From the NCBI GenBank assembly GCA_030669135.1, contig DAOVEE010000143.1, positions 1 to 5,117 on the forward strand: a stretch of DNA of 5,117 nucleotides. The letters run 5' to 3'. Position numbers and translations under genes: made by a program. Shown one piece after another: positions 1 to 5,117 of this stretch. Position 1 is the stretch's first letter; each line of letters opens with the position of its first letter. Source of the stretch: Candidatus Bathyarchaeota archaeon. Lineage in GTDB: Archaea; Thermoproteota; Bathyarchaeia; TCS64. The notes beneath the pieces are model-generated. The model saw nothing but the letters and a program-made list of their open reading frames with translations, did no database searches and was not told the DNA's origin.

Positions 1-112
1 GTTACTTGGAATAAGCGTTTTTTGGCACGATCGGGGGCTTGTTGGGTTTTGTATCAAGTTACTAGTAATCTATGAAAAAAATTCTGGCTGGGCTCTTACT
101 GGTTACTTGGAA
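1..112 (+). repeat. Direct repeat GTTACTTGGAA (1-11 and 102-112)
   Basis: The same 11 bases occur at 1-11 and 102-112, 101 bp apart, in the non-coding left end. The core TTACTTGGA recurs at 5076-5084 near the right edge. A related palindrome, TTACTAGTAA, lies at 59-68, and TTACT at 96-100 precedes the second copy. Function is unknown. Confidence 0.4.
75..81 (-). terminator. T-run terminator after the M81 gene
   Basis: Seven consecutive T on the minus strand lie about 60 nt past the TGA stop of the M81 gene. No stable stem precedes them. This fits hairpin-free archaeal termination. A plus-strand T-run at 18-23 could serve a gene entering from the left, but no such gene is visible. Confidence 0.35.
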
Positions 113-141
113 CGGCGGCTTCATGGTTAAGGGTGAATAAA

Positions 142-1602
142 TCAGATTTCGTCGAAGGGCCATATGGGCCTCGGTATGTTCCTGTAGGTGAACCACTCGA
201 GGTTCGGCGTGGTCAGTCCCGGCGCGTCCACCTCGATCACCTTCTTGCTGAAGGGCTCGTAGGCGGCTCTGAAGTGGCCCCTGCTCTTAAGGACCAGTAT
301 CTTCTTGTCCGTGGGCTCGACGCCGTTCCGCCTGTAGACCTCGGGGTCGTTAGGGGCGTGGCTCCTCTCGGTGAGGATGATCTCGACGCCCTGAACGTCG
401 ATGACGGCTGTCCTGCCTACGTCGGCGGGCACCCCGACGGCCATGGCCTTGTGGATGAACCTGCCGTCGGTGATGGTGCGGACTGTGCCCTTCACCCTGA
501 GGGGCTTCCCGTGATAGTCGTCGGTCTTGCCGCCGATATCCATGTCTAGGGTCCCCTTCACGCCTACCTCTATCGCCTTGGCCACCGCCTCGGGATCCTT
601 GATGCACGCGACGCCCACGTTCTCGGCGCCCTGCTTCAGCAGCTCCCTAAGTATCTCGGTGCCGTCCCCAGGGGCTCCTCCGCCGGGGTTATCCGCCACG
701 TCTGCGAGTATGATCGGGCCCTCGGGTGCGTCCATCGCCGTCTTAACCGCCTCCACGAGGGGGGTTAGCGGCTTCAGGAACTCCTCCCTGAGGCCCCACA
801 TCTGCTCCCCCAGCTCGTCGCATAGCCTCTGGGCCAGCCCCGGGTCATCGTCCGTGACGGCCACCACCGCCGAGCCCACCCTATCCACGTCTGCGTAGGG
901 GAACGCAGGGAAGAGGCATACGTTGAGGACGCCTGGCTGCTTTTCCATGCGCCTCGCCGTCTCCAGCAGCTTCACCATCGGCCCCTCCGCGGTGCGCTGG
1001 TTTATCGTCGGCGGCACCATCCTGAGCTTCCTGTGGGCGACGACGGGCCTGATCTCGCCGCGCACCGTCCTGACCATGGCTTCGGCGGCCTCTACGCCCC
1101 TCTCGTACATGTCCACGTGGGGGTTTGTGTCGTAGCCGTAGATGGCGTCGCAGTGCTCCACCATCATCTCCGAGATGAGGCCGTGGAGGTCCAGGGTGAC
1201 GATGACTGGGGTGTCGCCCACCAGCGCCTTGACCTCGCGGAGCAGCGTCCCCTCCGCCTCGGGAACATCCTCCGCGATCATGGCGCCGTGGAGGGCGAGG
1301 AGAACCCCGTCCACCCTCCCCGCGCCTCTGATGCCCTCCTTGATCTTTTCCACTATCTCCCGGTAGTCCTCGTTCCTGAGGGGCCCCGCCGGAGTGGCGC
1401 CGGCCATGATGGTTGGTACATATTTGAAGCCCTCACGCTCCAGTACGTCGATGTAGCCGCCGACGCCGCTCCTCGTACCCTTGAGAGTCTCCACGATCTC
1501 GTCGCCGTAGATGGGGCGAAAATCCTCCAGCGTAGTCTTCACGGTGCTGAAGGTGTTGGTCTCATGCGACATGCCGCCGATGACTATACGATAACCTGAC
1601 AT
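142..1602 (-). CDS. M81 family metallopeptidase (MlrC-like zinc hydrolase)
   Basis: The 486-residue protein has the family's usual length and both of its parts: an N-terminal catalytic region (about 1-290) and the MlrC C-terminal domain (about 298-475). Visible hallmarks are SHETNTF at 12-18, LHGAM at 104-108, LDLHG at 137-141, YDTNPHVD at 157-164, DNPGGGAPGDGT at 304-315 and RGHFRAAY at 441-448. In this family the conserved Glu, Asp and His residues of the first motifs bind the active-site metal; E14, D138, H140 and H162 are the natural candidates. MlrC itself degrades linearised microcystin, but most relatives act on unknown amide or peptide substrates, so the specificity is open. There is no signal peptide or membrane segment, so it should be cytoplasmic. 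The ATG at 1602 is favoured because a TATA-like element lies about 27 bp upstream, which suggests a leaderless mRNA. The enolase-family gene lies 118 bp upstream on the same strand. Family assignment is firm; the substrate is not. Confidence 0.95.
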   Translation of the reverse strand: MSGYRIVIGGMSHETNTFSTVKTTLEDFRPIYGDEIVETLKGTRSGVGGYIDVLEREGFKYVPTIMAGATPAGPLRNEDYREIVEKIKEGIRGAGRVDGVLLALHGAMIAEDVPEAEGTLLREVKALVGDTPVIVTLDLHGLISEMMVEHCDAIYGYDTNPHVDMYERGVEAAEAMVRTVRGEIRPVVAHRKLRMVPPTINQRTAEGPMVKLLETARRMEKQPGVLNVCLFPAFPYADVDRVGSAVVAVTDDDPGLAQRLCDELGEQMWGLREEFLKPLTPLVEAVKTAMDAPEGPIILADVADNPGGGAPGDGTEILRELLKQGAENVGVACIKDPEAVAKAIEVGVKGTLDMDIGGKTDDYHGKPLRVKGTVRTITDGRFIHKAMAVGVPADVGRTAVIDVQGVEIILTERSHAPNDPEVYRRNGVEPTDKKILVLKSRGHFRAAYEPFSKKVIEVDAPGLTTPNLEWFTYRNIPRPIWPFDEI

Positions 1603-1617
1603 GGTAAAACCTGAACC

Positions 1618-1643
1618 GTTGCCGTATTTAATATGAGGGCAAC
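1618..1643. promoter_or_regulatory. Inverted repeat GTTGCC-N14-GGCAAC around the M81 TATA box, candidate operator
   Basis: The arms GTTGCC (1618-1623) and GGCAAC (1638-1643) are exact reverse complements, separated by 14 bp that contain the TATA-like element. A dimeric regulator bound here would compete with TATA-binding protein, so repression is the simple inference. The arms do not extend further, and six-base arms can arise by chance. Confidence 0.3.
1625..1632 (-). promoter_or_regulatory. TATA-like promoter element of the M81 gene
   Basis: On the minus strand this reads ATTAAATA in a GC-rich setting, centred about 27 bp before the ATG at 1602. That is the archaeal TATA-to-transcription-start distance, so transcription would begin at or next to the start codon. 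A weak AGGT lies 6 nt before the ATG but would hardly be transcribed from this start site. Confidence 0.55.
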
Positions 1644-1706
1644 CCGAAAGTATTGACGATTATCGAAGACCAAGAGACAGGTGTTCATGGTAAGAAATGA
1701 GGGGCG

Positions 1707-1712
1707 AAAAAA
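1707..1712 (-). terminator. T-run terminator after the enolase-family gene
   Basis: Six consecutive T on the minus strand begin 9 nt after the TGA stop of the enolase-family gene. Archaeal RNA polymerase can terminate at T-runs without a hairpin, and none is evident here. With the TATA element before the M81 gene, it argues that the two tandem genes are at least partly separate units. Confidence 0.4.
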
Positions 1713-1720
1713 TAGAGGAT

Positions 1721-2860
1721 TCATCTGAGGGTGACGATCTCCTTCGCGTACTTCTCCAGCTTGGAGTCGTCGAGCTCCACGCCCAGCCCCGGGCCGTCCG
1801 GCACGTGGACGAAGCCGCCCTCGAACCGGATGGGCTTCTTGACGACGTCGTCCTTCATCCACTCGGGGAAACCAGACAGCTCGCACTTGTGGGTGATGAC
1901 ACGCCTGTACGCCGAGATTATCTGGGTGGCGGCGGCGAGGCTGACGCCCATCTCCACGTCGTCGTGGAACATGCACGGAATGTTCATCACCCGGGCCATC
2001 TCCAGCAGCCTCCTGGCCCCGGTGACTCCGCCCCACGGCCTATAGGTCTTGAGCCCGAGCACCCCGACGGCGCCTACGTCTATGAGGTTCTTGACGTCCG
2101 AGAGCAGGTACATGGACTCATGGGGCATGATGGGCGTGTCCACCGCAGCCGCGACCTCGGCGAGGGAACCGAAGTCCCACCACACCGTGGGCTGCTCCAC
2201 CAGCTCGACGCCGTACGGCTCGATGGCCCGTATCATCTTCACGGCGTCGGCGACGCCATACCCCTGGTTGCAGTCCACCCTCAGCGAGACGTCTTCTCCG
2301 ACCGCCTCACGGACGGCGGCGGTACACTCCACGTCCTTGCCGGGACCGATCTTGAGCCTGATCCCTGTGTAGCCCTCGGCTACGAGCCCCTCGGCGGTCG
2401 AGGCCACCTCCTCCGGCTCACCTAGGCCGATGAGGGCCACGTTGGGTATCTTCTCCGGCGGTGATCCGCCCATCAGCCGGTGCACCGGAACCCCTAGGGC
2501 CTTGCCCACGATGTCCCAGAGAGCCATGTCTATGGCGGCCTTAGCCATGCTGTATGTGGGCGCGATGTAGTCCATCCTCGCCCAGATCTCCTCGGTCTCG
2601 AAGGGGTCCACGCCGAGCACCTGGGGAGCCAGCCACCTCTCTATGACGGCTGCGACCACGGGCTGTGACTCCGGGGAAAGCGGCGGAAGCGGCGGGCACT
2701 CGCCCACCCCGGTGACTCCCTCGTCTGTGTGCACCCGCGTCAGTATGAACTCGAAGGGCTCGCCCTCCCCCAGGTTGCCGTAACGGGCCAGCTTCAGCAC
2801 CTTGCACCGCGGTATATCCACGGGGATGACTTCGATCTCTTTGATCCTCAACTCAGACAC
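1721..2860 (-). CDS. Enolase-superfamily enzyme, mandelate racemase/muconate lactonizing type
   Basis: The 379-residue protein has an N-terminal capping domain (about 4-130) and a TIM barrel (about 140-355) that ends in the usual PDGPGLGVE segment (354-362). Enzymes of this superfamily abstract the proton alpha to a carboxylate with the help of Mg2+, giving racemisation, epimerisation, dehydration or cycloisomerisation. Candidate Mg ligands are D196 (RVDCNQG), E222 (LVEQP) and H247 or E248 (PHES). Candidate acid/base residues are K170 in RLKIG, which corresponds to the second Lys of the KxK motif (the first is Arg168), K271 before GGVTG, and H299 in MFHDD. These mix features of the MLE and MR subgroups, so no reaction is assigned; acid-sugar dehydratase and dipeptide epimerase are among the possibilities. 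The start is GTG at 2860: an in-frame TAG lies immediately upstream, GAGGT is 9 nt upstream and a TATA-like element about 26 bp upstream. It is in tandem with the M81 gene and divergent from the propeller gene. Confidence 0.93.
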   Translation of the reverse strand: MSELRIKEIEVIPVDIPRCKVLKLARYGNLGEGEPFEFILTRVHTDEGVTGVGECPPLPPLSPESQPVVAAVIERWLAPQVLGVDPFETEEIWARMDYIAPTYSMAKAAIDMALWDIVGKALGVPVHRLMGGSPPEKIPNVALIGLGEPEEVASTAEGLVAEGYTGIRLKIGPGKDVECTAAVREAVGEDVSLRVDCNQGYGVADAVKMIRAIEPYGVELVEQPTVWWDFGSLAEVAAAVDTPIMPHESMYLLSDVKNLIDVGAVGVLGLKTYRPWGGVTGARRLLEMARVMNIPCMFHDDVEMGVSLAAATQIISAYRRVITHKCELSGFPEWMKDDVVKKPIRFEGGFVHVPDGPGLGVELDDSKLEKYAKEIVTLR

Positions 2861-2869
2861 CTACGATAA

Positions 2870-2874
2870 ACCTC
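2870..2874 (-). promoter_or_regulatory. Shine-Dalgarno-like GAGGT before the enolase-family GTG start
   Basis: GAGGT lies 9 nt before the GTG at 2860. With the TAG stop directly upstream of that GTG, it supports this start over any longer frame. If transcription begins at the start codon, as the nearer TATA element implies, the motif would not be in the mRNA; the upstream TTTAAA would place it right at the 5' end. Confidence 0.4.
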
Positions 2875-2882
2875 ATCGACTG

Positions 2883-2889
2883 AATATAT
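2883..2889 (-). promoter_or_regulatory. TATA-like promoter element of the enolase-family gene
   Basis: On the minus strand it reads ATATATT, centred about 26 bp before the GTG at 2860, which would give a leaderless message. It sits inside a short imperfect palindrome, CTGA-ATATA-TCAG (2880-2892). A TTTAAA at 2894-2899, about 37 bp from the start codon, is an alternative that would give a leader of roughly 10 nt. Confidence 0.5.
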
Positions 2890-2892
2890 CAG

Positions 2893-2900
2893 GTTTAAAC
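2893..2900. promoter_or_regulatory. Palindrome GTTTAAAC in the divergent promoter region
   Basis: This perfect 8-bp palindrome lies in the 116-bp region between the enolase-family gene and the propeller gene. It may be a second TATA element for the minus-strand gene or an operator shared by both. An 8-bp palindrome alone is weak evidence. Confidence 0.2.
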
Positions 2901-2933
2901 ACGGTTGTTCTGGGAGCTTGGCTCGATACGAGA

Positions 2934-2943
2934 TTTTATCATA
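2934..2943 (+). promoter_or_regulatory. TATA-like promoter element of the propeller gene
   Basis: TTTTATCATA is centred about 39 bp before the ATG at 2977, predicting transcription from near 2960-2965 and a short leader carrying the GAGGAG site. A small inverted repeat, CTCG-ATA-CGAG (2922-2932), abuts its upstream side, where the BRE would lie, and could be an operator. Confidence 0.4.
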
Positions 2944-2962
2944 CATAATGGTGACTCAAGTA

Positions 2963-2968
2963 GAGGAG
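2963..2968 (+). promoter_or_regulatory. Ribosome binding site GAGGAG deciding the propeller start
   Basis: GAGGAG lies 8 nt before ATG 2977, an ideal spacing. It is the main reason for choosing this start over the TTG at 2905, which has no comparable site and would add 24 residues that do not fit the repeat pattern. Confidence 0.6.
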
Positions 2969-2976
2969 TAGATTCC

Positions 2977-3825
2977 ATGGTTTTTGGCTCTGATAAGCTC
3001 AGGTACGAGGTGGTCGATGGATGGGGCCGGCTCCCTGAGGGGTGGAGCTTCGGACACGTCATAGGGGTCGCCGTCGACTCATGTGACGACGTCTACGTCC
3101 TCAACAGGGGCGAGCACCCCGTGATAGTGTTCGACTGTGACGGCTCCTTCAAGGGTTCATGGGGCGAGGGAGTCTTCAACGCCCCCCACGGCATCTACGT
3201 CGACGGCGAGGTCGCCTACATCTCGGACTACAGGGACCACACCGTCAGGAAGTTCACCCTCGAAGGCGAGCATCTCCGCACGTGGGGGACCAAGGATCAG
3301 CCCGGCGGGGAGGGGGAACCCTTCAACAGGCCCACGGACGTGGCGATAGCCCCCGCCGGCGAGATGTACGTCTCGGACGGCTACGGGAACGCCAGGGTCC
3401 ACAAGTACTCGAGGGACGGCGAGCTCCTCCTCTCGTGGGGGGAGCACGGCTCCGGGCCGGGCCAGTTCGAATTAGTCCACGACGTCTGGGTAGCAGCGGA
3501 TGGACGGGTGTTTGTCGCGGACAGGCAGAACCACAGGATACAGATATTCACGCCGGACGGGGAATATATAACGGAGTGGACCGGCCTCCGCCAGCCCTGC
3601 GGCGTCTACATCGACGACGAGGAGCTGGTATACATACCTGAACTCCAAGCCAGGTTCAGCATACTGGACATGGAGGGACGGGTCGTCGCCAGGTGGGGCG
3701 GGGAGAAGAGCAGGGAGCCGGGGCTCTTCATCGCGCCTCACTGCGCGTGGGTCGACTCCAGGGGAGACCTCTACGTGGGGGAGACTCTGGAGGGCAGCAG
3801 GATACAGAAGTTCGAGAGAAAGTAA
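2977..3825 (+). CDS. NHL-repeat six-bladed beta-propeller, peptidyl-alpha-hydroxyglycine lyase (PAL)-like
   Basis: The protein (282 residues from this start) is almost entirely NHL repeats, roughly at 30-63, 69-104, 118-155, 166-202, 206-241 and 253-282. Each follows the pattern of a VxVD-type strand, a YVSD/FVAD strand, xxKF, a DG turn and a closing SWG. From memory of the rat PAL sequence and structure, the active-site residues align well: R44 (RGEH) with Arg533, H71, H168 and H255 with the three zinc-binding His, and Y136 (SDGYGNAR) with Tyr654. The Asp after the third His is Cys256 here. PAL cleaves alpha-hydroxyglycine compounds to an amide and glyoxylate; prokaryotic homologues mostly have unknown substrates, so this function is inference. 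There is no signal peptide, so it is probably cytoplasmic. The start is ATG 2977, with GAGGAG 8 nt upstream. The frame is also open from a TTG at 2905, but that would put the likely TATA element and the ribosome site inside the gene. It is divergent from the enolase-family gene. Confidence 0.9.
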   Translation: MVFGSDKLRYEVVDGWGRLPEGWSFGHVIGVAVDSCDDVYVLNRGEHPVIVFDCDGSFKGSWGEGVFNAPHGIYVDGEVAYISDYRDHTVRKFTLEGEHLRTWGTKDQPGGEGEPFNRPTDVAIAPAGEMYVSDGYGNARVHKYSRDGELLLSWGEHGSGPGQFELVHDVWVAADGRVFVADRQNHRIQIFTPDGEYITEWTGLRQPCGVYIDDEELVYIPELQARFSILDMEGRVVARWGGEKSREPGLFIAPHCAWVDSRGDLYVGETLEGSRIQKFERK

Positions 3826-3840
3826 CCATGGAAACCGTGG
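3826..3840. other. Small hairpin directly after the propeller stop codon
   Basis: CCATGG-AAA-CCGTGG begins at the base after the TAA stop and can form a six-base-pair stem, one pair being a G-U wobble in RNA, with a three-base loop. No T-run follows, so it is not a standard terminator. It could stabilise the 3' end of the mRNA, or be chance. The rest of the convergent spacer (3841-3909) shows nothing convincing. Confidence 0.25.
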
Positions 3841-3909
3841 CGGGCTCGGCGCGATCCTGACCCATACAGGGTAGGTTCTACTTCGGTCTCAGGGTCGCAA
3901 GGAGCGTGC

Positions 3910-4932
3910 CTAGATTGAGTCCAGTGCTGCGGCGAACTCGTCCAGCCGGATGCCCGTCCTCGCCGTGAGGACGTCGTGGACTCTCTGGTAGTGTTCCTTC
4001 GATTCCTTCATCATCTCGACCACCTCAGGCTTCAGCCCCACCGAGTCGACGCCGCCGTCCATGGTCGTGGCGAAGTCGATGATCCTCCTCGTGGCGGCCA
4101 TGACCTCGAAGTACTCGATGTCCGTGACCTCTTTTCCACTCTGCTCGGTGTATCCGGTGAGGATGGGGTCTCTGAACATCTCCCCGCCGAACGTAGTGTA
4201 GAGAAGCATTGTCCAGCCGAGGTCCATCCTGTAGTCCCCGATAGTGGACGCGCCCCAGTCGATGACCGCCTCCGAGCCGTCCTCCCTCAACATGACGTTC
4301 ATTCCATGGTAGTCCATGTGGAGAAGCGACTGGGGTACTTGGTCGATATAGAGCTTACGTTCCATCAGCCAACCTACGACAGGCTTCAGCCAAGATAGTT
4401 GCTCCTGAGCAGTTCTCCCATACCAGTCAAGACTGTCCTGGACGTGGTCGTCGTGACACGGTAATTCCGGAACATCCTTGAAGGGAGTGATGTCGAGCCG
4501 ATGTAGCCGGACAAACAGCCGGATTAGACGGGTCAAACCTTTTTGAAACTCCTCGGGTTCTTCGTTCCTGTATGCGGCGTCCAACGTCGTTCCGAGGATT
4601 CTCTCCATGAAGATGAACGGCTTCCCGATAGCCTCTCCAGATACTTCATGGCTGTAGACCCGGGGCACGGGGTAACCAGCCTCACCCAGCTTCCTCATCA
4701 AGCTATACTCTTTAGCTGACTTGCGCCCTGCGTTGTCTCCCTGGAAAACCCGTAGAACCCTATGCTCCTTGATCTGGTCTCCGTTTTTCGTTGAATCGAC
4801 CTCGAGCGTGTACAGCTCGGTCTCCCAGCCCATGTTTATCTCGTCGAGGCTGGTGACGGATAGGTTAGTTCTATCTGGGTACAGTGGCTTGAGGTAGGTT
4901 ACGAGCCGTTCGGCTAGGCGTTGCTTGTTCAT
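3910..4932 (-). CDS. Phosphotransferase family protein with aminoglycoside phosphotransferase (APH)/choline kinase-like fold
   Basis: The 340-residue protein has the two-lobed small-molecule kinase layout. In the N-lobe, R61 (VLRVF) stands where the ATP-binding Lys often is, as in many relatives, followed by E75 (AKEYSLMRKL) and a hinge-like FIFMERI segment at 106-112. The catalytic loop is HMDYHGMN at 205-212, with D207 as the likely catalytic base and N212 as a metal ligand. IDWG at 224-227 supplies the metal-binding D225, and DLGW at 237-240 is also typical. Such enzymes phosphorylate hydroxyls of sugars, choline, homoserine, nucleosides or antibiotics with ATP. Nothing here identifies the substrate, and an archaeal chromosomal copy should not be read as a resistance gene. 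No signal peptide or membrane segment is seen. The ATG at 4932 lies about 28 bp from a TATA-like element and has no clear ribosome site, so it is probably leaderless. Codon use changes along the gene. It converges on the propeller gene across 84 bp. Confidence 0.92.
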   Translation of the reverse strand: MNKQRLAERLVTYLKPLYPDRTNLSVTSLDEINMGWETELYTLEVDSTKNGDQIKEHRVLRVFQGDNAGRKSAKEYSLMRKLGEAGYPVPRVYSHEVSGEAIGKPFIFMERILGTTLDAAYRNEEPEEFQKGLTRLIRLFVRLHRLDITPFKDVPELPCHDDHVQDSLDWYGRTAQEQLSWLKPVVGWLMERKLYIDQVPQSLLHMDYHGMNVMLREDGSEAVIDWGASTIGDYRMDLGWTMLLYTTFGGEMFRDPILTGYTEQSGKEVTDIEYFEVMAATRRIIDFATTMDGGVDSVGLKPEVVEMMKESKEHYQRVHDVLTARTGIRLDEFAAALDSI

Positions 4933-4956
4933 CCTGAAATGGTCTGTGGGTCGGGG

Positions 4957-4964
4957 ATTAAAAA
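4957..4964 (-). promoter_or_regulatory. TATA-like promoter element of the kinase gene
   Basis: On the minus strand it reads TTTTTAAT, centred about 28 bp before the ATG at 4932. It stands out from the GC-rich flanks and predicts a transcript with almost no leader, consistent with the lack of a ribosome site before the gene. Confidence 0.5.
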
Positions 4965-5023
4965 GGGAACTCAGGTCTGGTAATCACATTAAGATAGTTA
5001 GACTCGCATGAAAAGCGGGTTCT

Positions 5024-5117
5024 GTGGCGTATACTCAAGATAATGAGCGGATACAGCGTGCTTGTGATTTACGGCTTACTTGGATTAACCAGTTAGCCAA
5101 TGAGAGGTGTTTCTTGG
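5024..5117 (+). CDS. Possible start of a gene running off the right edge, unrecognised
   Basis: A frame stays open for 31 codons from a GTG at 5024 to the window edge; the nearest upstream in-frame stop is TGA at 5009-5011. The translation begins VAYTQDNERIQRACDLRL and continues as a polar, helix-prone sequence containing TWINQLANER. It would be divergent from the kinase gene. No convincing ribosome site or TATA element precedes it, and 31 open codons can occur by chance, so this is only a candidate. I recognise no family. Third positions look less GC-rich than in the enzyme genes. Confidence 0.22.
   Translation, partial: MAYTQDNERIQRACDLRLTWINQLANERCFL

Noticed and set aside
2..130. Frame open from the left edge for 42 codons, as a possible C-terminal gene fragment
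   Set aside because: A stretch this long without stops is fairly likely by chance, the residues fit no family I recognise, and the T-run inside it makes a coding role doubtful.
72..140. 22-codon ORF (MKKILAGLLL start) resembling a signal peptide
   Set aside because: No ribosome site or TATA element precedes it, its KK pair comes from the A-tract that is the minus-strand terminator, and it stops at once. Its look is probably coincidental.
1033..1599. 188-codon open frame antisense to the M81 gene
   Set aside because: The opposite strand carries all M81 hallmark motifs; this frame is a by-product of GC-rich third positions.
1697..2425. 242-codon open frame antisense to the enolase-family gene
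   Set aside because: It mirrors the codon bias of a well-supported enzyme gene, shows no recognisable domain, and starts within the minus-strand terminator region.
2905..2976. 24-residue N-terminal extension of the propeller from a TTG at 2905
   Set aside because: The extension lacks repeat features, overlaps the likely promoter and has no ribosome site; ATG 2977 has GAGGAG at good spacing.
3841..3909. Possible small RNA or tRNA in the convergent spacer
   Set aside because: Only short stems (ACCC/GGGT, GACCC/GGGTC) are present; no T-loop signature, cloverleaf or C/D-box pair could be found.
3910..4932. Reading the APH-fold protein as an antibiotic resistance gene
   Set aside because: Only the general kinase fold is supported; there is no mobile-element context, and many archaeal members of this fold act on metabolites.

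Overview
The window looks archaeal. Arginine is often AGG/AGA, isoleucine is often ATA, and coding regions are GC-rich while intergenic stretches are AT-richer. Three of the four genes have a TATA-like element centred about 26-29 bp before the start codon, the spacing expected for leaderless archaeal transcripts, and two gene ends are followed by short T-runs without a clear hairpin. The lineage cannot be fixed from this sequence. A GC-rich member of the Thermoproteota (TACK group) is a reasonable guess, and a bacterium such as a Chloroflexi lineage is not strictly excluded.

Layout: 1-141 is non-coding tail sequence with a T-run on the minus strand. 142-1602 (minus) encodes an M81/MlrC-type metallohydrolase. 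1721-2860 (minus) encodes an enolase-superfamily (mandelate racemase/muconate lactonizing) enzyme. 2861-2976 is a divergent promoter region. 2977-3825 (plus) encodes a six-bladed NHL beta-propeller that resembles the lyase half of the peptide-amidating enzyme (PAL). 3826-3909 is a short convergent spacer. 3910-4932 (minus) encodes an aminoglycoside-phosphotransferase-fold small-molecule kinase. 4933-5117 holds that gene's promoter and a possible start of a further plus-strand gene that leaves the window.

The hydrolase, the enolase-superfamily enzyme and the PAL-like propeller look like a small catabolic neighbourhood for an unidentified carboxylate, amide or peptide-like compound. The hydrolase and the enolase-family gene lie in tandem, but each appears to have its own promoter, and the enolase-family gene is divergent from the propeller. 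The substrate cannot be read from sequence. The kinase may be unrelated to them.

I see no CRISPR array, RNA gene, insertion sequence or defence system. The most interesting points are the near-complete PAL active-site set in a short cytoplasmic archaeal-type protein, the mixed catalytic residues of the enolase-family enzyme, and an inverted repeat centred on the TATA box of the M81 gene.
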